Positions 8,425-17,511 of a DNA stretch of 64,000 nucleotides are shown here, piece after piece. Under the pieces are notes generated by a model. It worked only from the letters and a program-made list of their open reading frames with translations, made no database searches and was not told the origin of the DNA. The position numbers were made by a program, and so were the translations under genes. The first letter of the stretch is position 1; every line of letters starts with the position of its first letter. Origin of the DNA: Williamsia maris (GTDB lineage: Bacteria > Actinomycetota > Actinomycetes > Mycobacteriales > Mycobacteriaceae); NCBI RefSeq assembly GCF_024171815.1, contig NZ_JAMTCJ010000003.1, positions 558,001-622,000 of the forward strand, read 5' to 3'.

Positions 8425-9549
8425 ATGTGCACCATGGATGTCTCCACCGTTGTCGCCCTGGCCATCGGACTGGCTCTCGGATTCGGGGCCGGATGGTGGG
8501 TCTACGCGATGCGCACCACCGCGATCCGGGAAAGTCACGCGTTGCTGTCCCAGGCGCTGGCCTCGGCGAGCGAGGACGCGGCCCGCCGACAGTCCGGTGC
8601 CATCGGCTCGCAGGTCGCGCACATCGTCGGCCCGCTGCACGAGACGCTCGACCGGCTCTCCGACGAACTGCGACGGGCCGAGCGCGGACGGATCAGCTCG
8701 TTCGCCGGGTTGAGCGAGCAGGTCACCGGGATGCGCGCCGCGTCGGCGCAACTCGGGGCGCACACACAGCGCCTCGCCAATGCCCTGCACACCCCGCAAC
8801 TCCGGGGTCGGTGGGGCGAGATGCATCTGCGGAAGGTCGTCGAGGCGGCCGGTCTCAGCAAGTACTGCGATTTCACCGAACAACAGACCACCGCATCGGG
8901 CGCCCGACCCGATCTGGTGGTGCACCTCCCGGCCGAGCGGGACATCGTCATCGATGCGAAGGTGCCGCTGCAGGCCTACCTGGAGGCGGTCGCCACCGAC
9001 GACACCGTCGCCGAGCGCCGTTTCCTGGCCGACCACGCACGCGCGATGCGCGCACACGTGACCGCACTCTCGGCAAAGGAGTACTGGCGGGAGATGGCCC
9101 GGTCGCCGGAGCTGGTGGTGCTGTTCATCCCCAGCGACCAGATGCTGGAGGCCGCCTGTCGCGTCGACCTCGACCTGGTCGAATACGCCTTCGGTCGCAA
9201 CGTCGTACTGGCCACTCCGGGCAGTCTCGTGGCACTGCTGCGCACCGTGGCGCTGTCGTGGCGACAGGACGCGATGGCCCGCGACGCCGAACAGATCCAT
9301 GCCCTCGGACGCGAGCTGTACCACCGGCTCGCCACGATGACATCGCACCTCGACCGTCTGGGCGGATCCATCGGCCGCGCGGTCGAGTCGTTCAACGCGA
9401 CCGTGGGCGCCATGGAATCGCGGGTGATGGTCACCGCCCGCAAGCTCGGCGACCTCGACGCGTTCTATGGATCCGGCGACGACGCACCGTCCACCGTCGA
9501 GCCCATCGATTCCGACGTGCGCGCCGTTCGCGGGGCCGACATGCACTGA
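8425..9549 (+). CDS. rmuC: DNA recombination protein RmuC
   Basis: This 374-residue RmuC-family protein has an N-terminal membrane anchor (VVALAIGLALGFGAGWWVYAMR) and a coiled-coil region (residues about 30-115). The RmuC nuclease-like core follows: RGRWGEMHLRKVVEAAGL, RPDLVVHLPAERDIVIDAKVPLQAYLEA, AKEYW and VVLFIPSDQMLEAA. RmuC restrains inversions and rearrangements in Escherichia coli, and its core resembles restriction-type nucleases. An alternative ATG at 8434 would shorten the protein by three residues. It is divergent from the secreted glycosidase-like gene. Confidence 0.93.
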   Translation: MCTMDVSTVVALAIGLALGFGAGWWVYAMRTTAIRESHALLSQALASASEDAARRQSGAIGSQVAHIVGPLHETLDRLSDELRRAERGRISSFAGLSEQVTGMRAASAQLGAHTQRLANALHTPQLRGRWGEMHLRKVVEAAGLSKYCDFTEQQTTASGARPDLVVHLPAERDIVIDAKVPLQAYLEAVATDDTVAERRFLADHARAMRAHVTALSAKEYWREMARSPELVVLFIPSDQMLEAACRVDLDLVEYAFGRNVVLATPGSLVALLRTVALSWRQDAMARDAEQIHALGRELYHRLATMTSHLDRLGGSIGRAVESFNATVGAMESRVMVTARKLGDLDAFYGSGDDAPSTVEPIDSDVRAVRGADMH

Positions 9550-9608
9550 CGTCGCCGATCGCGCGTGGTCATACGGGGATTCTCAGCGTCTACCGGTACC
9601 GTCTAGAC

Positions 9609-10589
9609 GTGCTCTCTGCCCAAAAGACGCGTTCCGGGATCCCCACGGAACAGCAATCGGTACTCCCGACTGTGCGCGGTGTGCCCTGGTGGGGCGCCGT
9701 TCTCGTCGCTCTGGTGCCCACCGTGATCGGTGCGGTCATCGACGGGTCCGGACAGAGCGAACTCGCGACCACCTTCCGCGTCCTCTACTTCATCGGCTGT
9801 GTGGCAGCTGTGTTGCTCGTGCGCCGCCGGTCGTTGTTCACCGCCGTCACCCAGCCACCGCTGATCGCGTTCGGTGTCGCAGTGATCACGTTCTATCTGG
9901 TGAAGCCCGGAGCAGAAGGCGGACTCAAGGACCTCATCATCAACGTCCTGCTGCCGATCGCGAAGCTGTTCCCGCTGATGGCGTGGACGTTCGTCGTCGT
10001 TCTGCTGCTGGGGCTCGGTCGCTGGTTCCTCACCCGATCGCTCGCCGAGAAGGCGCCGAAGCGCGCTGCGAGTCGCCGCGCGGACCGGCCGACGGCGACG
10101 ACCAGGGCCCGCTCCACACGCTCTGAGACCGCGAACACAGGCGCCCGGTCGGGCGCTCGCACCGCCGGCGCGCGTCGCGACGACGGCGCCGACGCCCCCA
10201 GCCGCTCCCGACGCCGCGAAGCCCCCACCGCGTACGCCGCCGACGGGGTCGGTCGCGCGTCGCGCCGGTCGGCCGACGAACCCACCCGCGTCCAGCCGCC
10301 GGCCCGACGTCGGGTCGACAGCCCGAGCGGATCCCGCGAGCCGCTGCGTTCGGCCGTGCCGCGCGACCGCGACGGAGCCAGGAACCGGGACAGGGACCGC
10401 GATGATCTGTCCCGCGAACCGCGCCCCCGTCCGAGCGGCCACCGGCGCTCCGCCGACAGTCCCCCTGCCGAACCCGTGCGTGATCAGCCGGGCGGGCGAC
10501 TGCCGCCACGTCGGCCGCGTCCCGAACCCCTCGACGATCTTCGACCGCCGTCGGCGCCGCGTGCGCGATACCGCGGCGTCAATCCCTGA
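9609..10589 (+). CDS. DUF6542 membrane protein with Arg-rich tail
   Basis: This 326-residue protein has an N-terminal membrane domain of about four helices: PWWGAVLVALVPTVIGAVI, FRVLYFIGCVAAVLLV, PPLIAFGVAVITFYLV and LFPLMAWTFVVVLLLGLG. This block matches the actinobacterial DUF6542 type. The C-terminal half (from about residue 150) is disordered and extremely rich in Arg, Pro, Ser and Ala. The GTG at 9609 is the only start that puts the first helix near the N-terminus; the open frame itself begins far upstream. It follows rmuC closely. The function is unknown. Confidence 0.75.
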   Translation: MLSAQKTRSGIPTEQQSVLPTVRGVPWWGAVLVALVPTVIGAVIDGSGQSELATTFRVLYFIGCVAAVLLVRRRSLFTAVTQPPLIAFGVAVITFYLVKPGAEGGLKDLIINVLLPIAKLFPLMAWTFVVVLLLGLGRWFLTRSLAEKAPKRAASRRADRPTATTRARSTRSETANTGARSGARTAGARRDDGADAPSRSRRREAPTAYAADGVGRASRRSADEPTRVQPPARRRVDSPSGSREPLRSAVPRDRDGARNRDRDRDDLSREPRPRPSGHRRSADSPPAEPVRDQPGGRLPPRRPRPEPLDDLRPPSAPRARYRGVNP

Positions 10590-10616
10590 GGGAAGTCATC
10601 TCACGATCCCTGGGCG

Positions 10617-11393
10617 TCACAGCGCGAGGGTCGCCCGCGCCGCAGCACCCAACGAGGCGCCGTATACGGGCCCATGACCCGCGGCGTGGACGGCGAGCGG
10701 ATGGAGTTGATGCAGCGGAACCCGCTGCTCCCACCCCGATTCCAGCGGTCGCCTGCTCTGATACCCCTCGATGATCTGCCCGAGCAACGGGCATCCGAAC
10801 AGGGCCAGCATGGCCAGATCGGTCTCCCGGTGTCCGCCGTGTGCAGCCGGGTCGATCATGACCACCCCGTCGGGCGTCCACAGCACGTTGCCCGTCCACA
10901 GGTCGCCGTGGAGGCGAGCGGGTTTCTCGTCGGGCCCGCCGGGTGCGGGGTCGAGGTCGCCGGAGGCGATGCGGTCGCAGGCCTCGCGCACCGCGGCCTC
11001 GTCCGACCGGGTGAGATTGCCCGCGGCCACGGCCGGGTCGACGAAGGCCAGCACCCGCGTCCGCGCGTAGAACTCGCCCCAGGAGTCGGTGGGGACCGAC
11101 TCCTGCTCCCGACTCCCGATGAAGGTCTGGCCGGTGAATCCCTCCGGTGGACTCCCGAAGTGGTCGGCGCCGGCGTCGTGCATCGCCGACAGGGCGACAC
11201 CGAAACGCTCGGCCGCCGCACGCGTCGGGGCGACGTCGTGCAGTCGGCGTAGTTCGATCCGGTCGGCGGCCACACTCACCACCTCCACCACCGGCGCACC
11301 GGCGGCGGCGAGCCATCGCAGACCGGCGGCCTCGGCGGCGAAGAAGTCGGGGTGGACGTCGGATCGGCGTTTGGTGTGGACATCGCTGCTCAT
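10617..11393 (-). CDS. Fructosamine/ketosamine-3-kinase family protein
   Basis: This 258-residue aminoglycoside-phosphotransferase-fold kinase has the catalytic loop [14 protein letters not shown] and the metal-binding segment [24 protein letters not shown], which is diagnostic of the fructosamine kinase branch. Family members phosphorylate protein-bound fructosamines so that they decompose, a deglycation repair step. The N-terminal nucleotide-binding lobe is short compared with eukaryotic relatives, as usual for bacterial members. It is convergent with the DUF6542 gene and divergent from nadE, whose start lies 33 bases away. Confidence 0.9.
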   Translation of the reverse strand: MSSDVHTKRRSDVHPDFFAAEAAGLRWLAAAGAPVVEVVSVAADRIELRRLHDVAPTRAAAERFGVALSAMHDAGADHFGSPPEGFTGQTFIGSREQESVPTDSWGEFYARTRVLAFVDPAVAAGNLTRSDEAAVREACDRIASGDLDPAPGGPDEKPARLHGDLWTGNVLWTPDGVVMIDPAAHGGHRETDLAMLALFGCPLLGQIIEGYQSRRPLESGWEQRVPLHQLHPLAVHAAGHGPVYGASLGAAARATLAL

Positions 11394-11426
11394 CGACTCC
11401 AGCGTGCCACGCCCACCGTGATTACC

Positions 11427-12269
11427 ATGGGGAAGATGAGGCCTCTGCAGAAGTCCATCATCACCGAACTCGAGGTCACGGCCGAGATCGATCCGGCCGC
11501 GGAGATCCGGCGCCGGGTCGATTTTCTCAAGGCCTACCTCGTGGCCAGCGGCGCCAAAGGCTACGTCCTGGGCATCAGCGGCGGCCAGGACAGCACGCTG
11601 GCCGGCGCACTGTGCCAGAGCGCGGCGGCGGAATTACGTTCGGAGGGAACCGAAGCCACCTTCGTCGCGGTGCGCCTGCCCTACGGCACGCAGGCCGACG
11701 AGGACGACGCCCAGATCGCGCTCACCTTCATCGCGCCGGACCGATCGGTCGTGGCGAACGTGAAGCCCGGGGCCGACGCGACCGCCTCGGTCGCCGGTGA
11801 CGCGGTGGGCGCACCCCTCCGGGACTTCGTGCGCGGCAACATCAAGGCCCGGCAGCGGATGATCCTGCAGTACGCGATCGCCGGCCAGGAATCCCTGTTG
11901 GTGGTCGGCACCGACCACGCCGCGGAGGCGGTCAGCGGGTTCTTCACCAAGTTCGGCGACGGCGGTGTCGACCTCACCCCACTGACCGGTCTGAGCAAAC
12001 GACAGGGCGCACAGATCCTGCGGCATCTCGACGCCCCGGACTCGGTCACCTCCAAGGTGCCGACGGCCGACCTCGAGGACGACCGGCCTGCGCTACCGGA
12101 CGAGGAGGCGCTGGGCGTGACCTACGCACAGATCGACGACTACCTCGAGGGCCACGACGTCGACGACCACGTCGCCGAGCGGATCGAGTCGCTGTTCACC
12201 GCCACCCGGCACAAGCGCACCGTCCCGGTCACCCCGTTCGACGACTGGTGGACGACTCCACCGCGCTGA
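11427..12269 (+). CDS. nadE: Ammonia-dependent NAD+ synthetase
   Basis: This 280-residue protein is of normal length for the ammonia-dependent NadE type, with no glutaminase domain. The PP-loop ATP site is [15 protein letters not shown]. Other family blocks are [51 protein letters not shown] and the C-terminal [16 protein letters not shown]. It amidates deamido-NAD, the last step of NAD synthesis. The start is ATG 11427 or ATG 11436; neither has a well-spaced ribosome binding site. Its last 41 bases overlap the convergent SDR gene. Confidence 0.95.
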   Translation: MGKMRPLQKSIITELEVTAEIDPAAEIRRRVDFLKAYLVASGAKGYVLGISGGQDSTLAGALCQSAAAELRSEGTEATFVAVRLPYGTQADEDDAQIALTFIAPDRSVVANVKPGADATASVAGDAVGAPLRDFVRGNIKARQRMILQYAIAGQESLLVVGTDHAAEAVSGFFTKFGDGGVDLTPLTGLSKRQGAQILRHLDAPDSVTSKVPTADLEDDRPALPDEEALGVTYAQIDDYLEGHDVDDHVAERIESLFTATRHKRTVPVTPFDDWWTTPPR

Positions 12270-13140
12270 GCCGCGCCAGGCGGTCGAACCGGTCGTTGGC
12301 GACCCGCATCGCGATCTCGTAGGGCAGCGCGAATTTTCGCGACATCCAGTATCCGAACCGGATGTCGGTGGAGGTGTAGACGAGGAACCGGTTCTTCGCG
12401 ACGCCGGCCAGCAGCGCGTGCGCCGCCTTCTCCGGACTCACGGCGCGCTTCTCGAAGTGGTGGATGGCCGCCTTGATCCGCGGGTTCTCCTTGTCGACGC
12501 CGGCGATGTCGACCGTGCCGACCAGCGGCGTGGCGACCGCACCGGGACAGACCAGCGACACCCCGATGCGATGTCGGCGCAGATCGAAACGCAGCACCTC
12601 CGAGACGCCGCGGATGCCGAACTTGCTGGCGCTGTAGGCAGAGTGCCACGGCAACGCCAGCAGCCCGGCGGCCGAGGAGACGTTCACCAGGTGTCCGCCC
12701 TGCCCGCGACGGACCATCCCCGGGACGAAGCACTCGATGAAGTGGATAGGTCCCATCAGGTTGATGTCGACCATCTTCTTCCACGTCTCGTGCGTGAGGT
12801 TCTCGACGGTCCCCCAGGCCGAGACGCCGGCGACGTTGCACAACACGTCGACGACCCCGTGCTCGGACTCGACGCGTTCGGCGAAGCCGCGGACCCAGTC
12901 GATGTCGGTGACGTCACCGGCCTCGGAGTGGGCGACCGTGCCGCCTGCGGAACGGATCTCGTCGACCGTGGACGCGAGTTGTCCGGCGTTGATGTCGGTG
13001 ACGACCACCCGCGCACCACGTCGCGCCGCCTCGAGGGCGGTCGCGCGGCCGATCCCCCCTGCGGCTCCGGTCACCACGACGTACTTGTCGTTCAGTGACG
13101 GCACCGGGGGGGCCATGACGAGGAGATCACGCACGCTCAT
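12229..13140 (-). CDS. SDR family NAD(P)-dependent oxidoreductase
   Basis: This 303-residue short-chain dehydrogenase has [21 protein letters not shown] for cofactor binding, CNVAGVS, and the catalytic Ser-Tyr-Lys set in [34 protein letters not shown] follows. The D-rich VVVTDIN after strand 2 suggests NAD preference. The C-terminal part resembles the group that includes mycobacterial membrane-associated SDRs acting on lipids, but the substrate is unknown. The 3' end overlaps nadE by 41 bases in convergent orientation. Confidence 0.88.
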   Translation of the reverse strand: MSVRDLLVMAPPVPSLNDKYVVVTGAAGGIGRATALEAARRGARVVVTDINAGQLASTVDEIRSAGGTVAHSEAGDVTDIDWVRGFAERVESEHGVVDVLCNVAGVSAWGTVENLTHETWKKMVDINLMGPIHFIECFVPGMVRRGQGGHLVNVSSAAGLLALPWHSAYSASKFGIRGVSEVLRFDLRRHRIGVSLVCPGAVATPLVGTVDIAGVDKENPRIKAAIHHFEKRAVSPEKAAHALLAGVAKNRFLVYTSTDIRFGYWMSRKFALPYEIAMRVANDRFDRLARLSAVESSTSRRTG

Positions 13141-13207
13141 GCCTGCAGCGTAGATGCTCGTGTGGGGCGAGCACGTGACCCTGATCGGCCGACGGCGTGG
13201 ACCGCGC

Positions 13208-14380
13208 TCAGATCGGGAGCTTGCCGCCGAAGGCCGAGTAGACCACCGACAGCAGCGACTTGAGCACCTGTGACGACGCGTCCTGGCCCTGGGTCTGCAG
13301 CAGGCTCAGGATCGCCGACGGGTCCTTGGTCGAGACGAGCTGGCCGATCAGGGGGATCAGCGCCTGCAGTCCACTGAGGTCGAGACCGTTGGACGGCGAC
13401 GTCGTCGTCGGCGGGGTCTCACCGGTGGACGGCGTGTTCTCGCTCCCCTGCGGGAGGCTCGGGCTCAGCAGCGAACTCTTCGGCGCGGCCAGCAGCGTCT
13501 TGGCGATGCCGTCGATGATCGCGACGGCGTACTTGACCTGTCCGGTCTTGCCCGCCAGCGCGTCGGCCTCGGCGGGGTTGGCCAGGTTGCCCATCTCGAT
13601 GAAGACGTCGGGGACCTTGGTGAGGTTCACCGCGGCAATGTCGGAACGCGCCTGCAGGCCGTCGTTCACGCCCGCGTAGTTGGCGGGCGGGAAGCCGGCC
13701 GCCTTGAACGAGTCGCGCATGGTCTCGGCGGCCTTGCGGCCGGTGGTCGACTGGACCAGGCTCACCGTCGGGTCCGGCACCGGCAGCTTCGGCACGATGA
13801 TGTGGAAGCCCTTCTTGGCGGGGTCGGCTCCGGTCGAGGTCGAGTCGGCGTGGACGTTCACGGCGAGGTCGGCCTTGGACGCGTTGGCGGCGTTGGCGCG
13901 GTCGTCGACACAACCGCCCCACCCCTTGTCGTCGGCGCGCGAGAGCACGATCTTGGCGCCCTGGCTCTCGAGCCCGGCCTTGACCAGCTGGACCACGTCC
14001 CAGTTCACGGTGTGTTCGGCGGCCTTGTTGACGCCGACGGCGCCGGTGGTCTGGCAGTCCTTCTTACCGCCGCGACCGTCGGAGACCTGCTTGCGCAGAT
14101 CGTTGCCCGCGGCCGACCCCTGATGTCCGGGATCGAGGAAGACGGTCTTGCCCGCCAACGCGTTCTTCTGTTCGGGCGCGGCCGGCGCCGGGGCGGTGGT
14201 GGAGGGCGCTGCCGGCGCCGAGGACGACGGGGCGGCCGGGGCGGGTGCGGGAGCAGGGGCGGCGGAGGCGATCGACGGCATCGACACCACACCGGCGGCG
14301 AGCACGACCGCGGCGGTACCGGCGATGATCGCCGTTCCCGCGGCACGGACTCGGTGGGGACCAAACGGTGTACGGGTCAT
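13208..14380 (-). CDS. N-acetylmuramoyl-L-alanine amidase (Amidase_3), secreted
   Basis: This 390-residue protein starts MTRTPFGPHRVRAAG and has a signal peptide ending near SIASAAPAP, then an Ala/Pro-rich linker. The Amidase_3 domain (residues about 70-295) shows the zinc ligands in TVFLDPGHQG, AEHTVNWDVV and LAVNVHADS, and the catalytic glutamate in FIEMGNLANPAEADAL. It should cleave the amide bond between MurNAc and the peptide stem, like mycobacterial Rv3717. The C-terminal roughly 95 residues (Ser/Thr/Pro-rich, then a hydrophobic helical block) are extra. The start at 14380 is preferred over the longer frame because it places the signal peptide first. Confidence 0.9.
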   Translation of the reverse strand: MTRTPFGPHRVRAAGTAIIAGTAAVVLAAGVVSMPSIASAAPAPAPAPAAPSSSAPAAPSTTAPAPAAPEQKNALAGKTVFLDPGHQGSAAGNDLRKQVSDGRGGKKDCQTTGAVGVNKAAEHTVNWDVVQLVKAGLESQGAKIVLSRADDKGWGGCVDDRANAANASKADLAVNVHADSTSTGADPAKKGFHIIVPKLPVPDPTVSLVQSTTGRKAAETMRDSFKAAGFPPANYAGVNDGLQARSDIAAVNLTKVPDVFIEMGNLANPAEADALAGKTGQVKYAVAIIDGIAKTLLAAPKSSLLSPSLPQGSENTPSTGETPPTTTSPSNGLDLSGLQALIPLIGQLVSTKDPSAILSLLQTQGQDASSQVLKSLLSVVYSAFGGKLPI

Positions 14381-14594
14381 GGCAGATGCGCACCGACCAC
14401 GGGCCGGCGCGACGCTCCTCTCGTTGTCGATCACACGGACCCCCAAACACCAGGAGCCACATAGGTCACTGGTGTAACAGTGAACCAGTACTTGAGAGTC
14501 AGGTGCCAACGCGATCCGGAGAGATCGACCATTCGTTGTCTGGCCGTGACCGAGCCGATGCTCAATCGTTGGTTCGGCCGACCGATCGGCAGAT
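14381..14594. other. Intergenic region upstream of the amidase gene
   Basis: These 214 bases separate the DUF3253 stop from the amidase start, both read leftward, and must hold the amidase promoter. The imperfect dyad CACTG-GTGTAA-CAGTG at 14467-14482 is a possible control site. No gene is recognised. Confidence 0.35.
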
Positions 14595-14870
14595 CTACCC
14601 GTCCGAGCGGGGGCGACGGATCCGGATGGGTCCCTTCACGGTCGCCGGGTCCACCACCGCTCCCCGCTGGGTGATCTCGACCTCGCCGGCCGCCATCAGC
14701 CGGTTCGCCGCCTGGCGGACCGGCTCCATGAGCGGTCGCCAGTTCGTCGGCGCGACCGCTCGCGCGGCGTCCGACGGGCAGATCGAGGAGGTCGGGGCGC
14801 GGGCGTCGAGGAGGTCGGAGATGGCGTGTTCGAGGTCGGCCTCGGTCACCGATGTCGGATCGTCGGTCAT
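14595..14870 (-). CDS. DUF3253 domain protein
   Basis: This 91-residue protein has the DUF3253 winged-helix-like pattern: EADLEHAISDLLDARAPTSSICPSDAARAV, NWRPLMEPVRQAANRLMAAGEVEITQRG, and a C-terminal KGPIRIRR. The family is small and uncharacterised and could bind nucleic acid. Its ATG overlaps the cobW stop (ATGA), so it is the third gene of the trhO-cobW-DUF3253 operon. Confidence 0.87.
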   Translation of the reverse strand: MTDDPTSVTEADLEHAISDLLDARAPTSSICPSDAARAVAPTNWRPLMEPVRQAANRLMAAGEVEITQRGAVVDPATVKGPIRIRRPRSDG

Positions 14871-15937
14871 GATGCCCGCCTCCCCTGCTGCTGATACCGC
14901 GTGATGGCGAGCATGGACTGGCGGTCGGTCGACCGGTCGCCGGCCACGGTGGCCTCCAGGGCCGCCCGGACCTCGTCGACGTCGACGCCCGCGCCGATCA
15001 CCGTCAGCTGCGTGGTCGGCTGCTCGTCGGCGGCCCAGCGTGACACGGTGACGTTGATGTGCCCGCCGACCCCGTGGACGACGTAGCGGCCGCGATGACC
15101 CGGCGCGTCGAAGAAGACCACCCCTTTGACCCGGTAGACGCCGACCGGCGGTCGCTCCAGCAGCGCGGCGAGGGCGCGCGGGTGCAGCGGGGCCGCGGTG
15201 GCGAAGTCGACGGACTGATACCCGTCGTGCAGATGCGCGTGGTCGGCGTCGGCGTGATCGTGCTCGGCGTGTTCCTCGGCGAGCAGGTCGGACAGTTCGA
15301 GCTGACGGGGTCCGTCGTCGGCGACGGTGTCGGGGAGGTCGATGAGCATCGCCGGGTCCAGCACGCCGTGCGTGGTCGAGAGCACCGCGGCCGACGCGTT
15401 GCACCCTCGGATGGTCTCGTGCACCGATGCCGCCCGGTCGGCCGACACCCGATCGGTCTTGTTGACCAGCACCAGATCGGCCAGCGCGATGTGGTGTCCG
15501 ATCTGGGGATGACGCGCGCGCGTGTCGTCGAACTGCTCGGCGTCGACCAAATAGATCAACCCGCCGTAGAGGATCCGGTCGGTGTGGGCGGCGGTGACCA
15601 TCCGGACCAGTGCCGCCGGCTCGGCGAGTCCACTGGCCTCGATGACGACCACGTCGAGACCGGCCGCCGGCTTCACCAGCTCACCCATCACCGTCTCCAG
15701 CGAGTCCGCATCGGTGGTGCAGCAGATACATCCGTTGCCGAGGGTGACGGCACCGTCGACCGCCCCCGAGACCAACAGCGCGTCGATGGAGACCGCCCCG
15801 AAGTCGTTGACCACGACCCCGATTCGCAGGCCCGACCCGCTACGCAGCAGATGGTTCAACACCGTCGTCTTGCCTGCCCCGAGGAAACCGGCGAGCAGGA
15901 CCACCGGAACGGGTCCACGCGTTCGGACGACGCTCAT
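14867..15937 (-). CDS. CobW/COG0523 GTP-binding metallochaperone
   Basis: This 356-residue protein has the G3E GTPase motifs of COG0523: Walker A LAGFLGAGKTTV, the metal motif NGCICCTTDADSLE, EASGLAEP, and NKTD for guanine. A His/Asp-rich loop, EEHAEHDHADADHAHLHD, lies before the CobW C-terminal domain. Family members deliver zinc or cobalt to client enzymes, and the CxCC and His cluster suggest zinc. The gene is coupled at both ends: its ATG overlaps the trhO stop and its stop overlaps the DUF3253 start. No Zur box was identified. Confidence 0.9.
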   Translation of the reverse strand: MSVVRTRGPVPVVLLAGFLGAGKTTVLNHLLRSGSGLRIGVVVNDFGAVSIDALLVSGAVDGAVTLGNGCICCTTDADSLETVMGELVKPAAGLDVVVIEASGLAEPAALVRMVTAAHTDRILYGGLIYLVDAEQFDDTRARHPQIGHHIALADLVLVNKTDRVSADRAASVHETIRGCNASAAVLSTTHGVLDPAMLIDLPDTVADDGPRQLELSDLLAEEHAEHDHADADHAHLHDGYQSVDFATAAPLHPRALAALLERPPVGVYRVKGVVFFDAPGHRGRYVVHGVGGHINVTVSRWAADEQPTTQLTVIGAGVDVDEVRAALEATVAGDRSTDRQSMLAITRYQQQGRRAS

Positions 15938-16794
15938 CCGACCGACACCTCGGCCGCGCACGACGCGCAGACCACGGCGAGGTCGCGACCGTTGACGTCC
16001 GGGTGGTTGCGGACCGCGTCGGTGGGCGCACCGCAGGTGTCGCATCGTCCGACGACCTCGGCGTGGTCGGAGAACTGCACCGACATCCGCTTGTCGAACA
16101 CGTAGAGCGATCCGCGCCACAGCCCGTCGTCACCGAATCGCTTGCCGTAGTTCACGATCCCGCCCTCGAGTTGGTAGACATCGGCGAAACCGCGAGCGTG
16201 CATGAGGCTGCTGAGGACCTCACACCGCACGCCGCCGGTGCAGTAGGTGACCACCGGTCGGTCCTTGAGATGGTCGTAGCGGCCGCTGTCGAGGAGGTCG
16301 ACGAATTCGCGGGTGGTCTCGACCTCCGGGCGCACCGCGCCGCGGAGGTGGCCGATGCGGGACTCGATGCTGTTGCGGCCGTCGAACAGGACGACCTCGT
16401 CGCCACGCTCGGCGATCAGCTCGTGGAGTTGGTCGGGGTCGAGTCGGCGTCCGCCGCCGATCACACCGCCGTCGTCGACGCGCACCTCGTCGGGGCGGCC
16501 GAAGGTCACGATCTCCGGCCGGACGCGCACCTGCAGACGGGGGAAATCGTCGACTCCGCCGTCGGACCACTTGATGTCGGCCTCGGCGAACGCGGCGTAC
16601 CGCTTCGTGGCGGCGACGTACTTCTTCACCGCGCCGATCTCGCCGCCCACGGTCGCGTTGATGCCGTGGGTGGAGATGACGATCCGACCGCGCACACCGA
16701 CCGCCTCACACAGCGTCTGTTGCCACAGACGGATCGCGTCGGGATCGGTCAGCGGTGTGAAGACGTAGAAGAGAACGATCTTCGAGAGCGACAC
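15934..16794 (-). CDS. trhO: tRNA uridine(34) hydroxylase TrhO (UPF0176, rhodanese domain)
   Basis: This 286-residue member of the YceA/TrhO family has an N-terminal acylphosphatase-like domain (GRIVISTHGINATVGG, IKWSDG) and a rhodanese domain with the active-site loop VTYCTGGVRCEVLSS. The C-terminal zinc-type cysteines are CDTCGAP and CASCA. TrhO hydroxylates U34 of tRNAs as the first step toward 5-methoxyuridine. The start is the GTG at 16794 (VSLSKIVLFYVF), since no ATG exists near the conserved N-terminus. Confidence 0.93.
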   Translation of the reverse strand: MSLSKIVLFYVFTPLTDPDAIRLWQQTLCEAVGVRGRIVISTHGINATVGGEIGAVKKYVAATKRYAAFAEADIKWSDGGVDDFPRLQVRVRPEIVTFGRPDEVRVDDGGVIGGGRRLDPDQLHELIAERGDEVVLFDGRNSIESRIGHLRGAVRPEVETTREFVDLLDSGRYDHLKDRPVVTYCTGGVRCEVLSSLMHARGFADVYQLEGGIVNYGKRFGDDGLWRGSLYVFDKRMSVQFSDHAEVVGRCDTCGAPTDAVRNHPDVNGRDLAVVCASCAAEVSVG

Positions 16795-16889
16795 CCGACA
16801 AGAATACGGAGCGGGTCGAACGGACACGTGACAGCTAGACTCTGCGGACGCAATCGACCCCTCGACGCCCCCGCACGAAGGACGACGAC

Positions 16890-17438
16890 ATGACCTATCC
16901 GCCTCCCCCGGGCGCCCCCGACGACGACCGACCGTCCCTGCGCAAGGACGATCAGCCGACACCGGAACCGGCGCCGGGCAGCGACCAGTACCCACCGCCC
17001 TACCCGGGCGGCGCCTATTCCGGTGAGCAGAACCCGTACCCCGGCCCGCAGTACGGCGACCAGCAGTACGGATCGTTCCCGCCCGGACAACCGCAGTACG
17101 GAAACCAGCCCTACGGACAGGGCCAGTACGGCACCCCGTCCTACGGCGGATACGGGCAGCAGCCCTACGGGATGCCGGTCGTCGCACAGACCAACGGCAA
17201 GGCGATCGGCGCGTTGGTCTGCGGTATCGCCGGTCTGATCCTGTGCGTGATCGCCGGGATCCCGGCCATCATCCTGGGCAACATGGCGGTCGCCGAGATC
17301 GACGCCTCCGGCGGACACCAGGACGGTCGCGGCATGGCCGTGGCCGGTCGGGTACTCGGTTGGGTCGGTGTCGGCCTGATGATCATCGCGCTGTTGGTCA
17401 TCCTGATCGTGGTCATCGCCGGGGCCGCCAGCACCTGA
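16890..17438 (+). CDS. DUF4190 membrane protein with Pro/Tyr/Gln-rich N-terminus
   Basis: This 182-residue protein has a long disordered N-terminus with repeated QYG/PYG units (residues about 1-95). A two-helix DUF4190 module follows: AIGALVCGIAGLILCVIAGIPAIILGNMAVAEI and GRVLGWVGVGLMIIALLVIL. Such proteins are common in actinobacteria and have no known function. The gene is divergent from trhO and convergent with the DEAD-box helicase gene, from which it is separated by a strong hairpin. Confidence 0.85.
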   Translation: MTYPPPPGAPDDDRPSLRKDDQPTPEPAPGSDQYPPPYPGGAYSGEQNPYPGPQYGDQQYGSFPPGQPQYGNQPYGQGQYGTPSYGGYGQQPYGMPVVAQTNGKAIGALVCGIAGLILCVIAGIPAIILGNMAVAEIDASGGHQDGRGMAVAGRVLGWVGVGLMIIALLVILIVVIAGAAST

Positions 17439-17459
17439 AGTTCTTCCCCCTCGAACGCC

Positions 17460-17490
17460 GATCGGCGGCCCGCGATGCGGGCCGCCGATC
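17460..17490. terminator. Bidirectional hairpin between DUF4190 and helicase genes
   Basis: The arms GATCGGCGGCCCGC and GCGGGCCGCCGATC pair perfectly (14 bp) around the loop GAT. It lies between two convergent stops. No T-run follows on either strand, as is common in GC-rich actinobacteria. Confidence 0.75.
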
Positions 17491-17511
17491 AGTGTCTGTG
17501 GGGTCGGTCGA

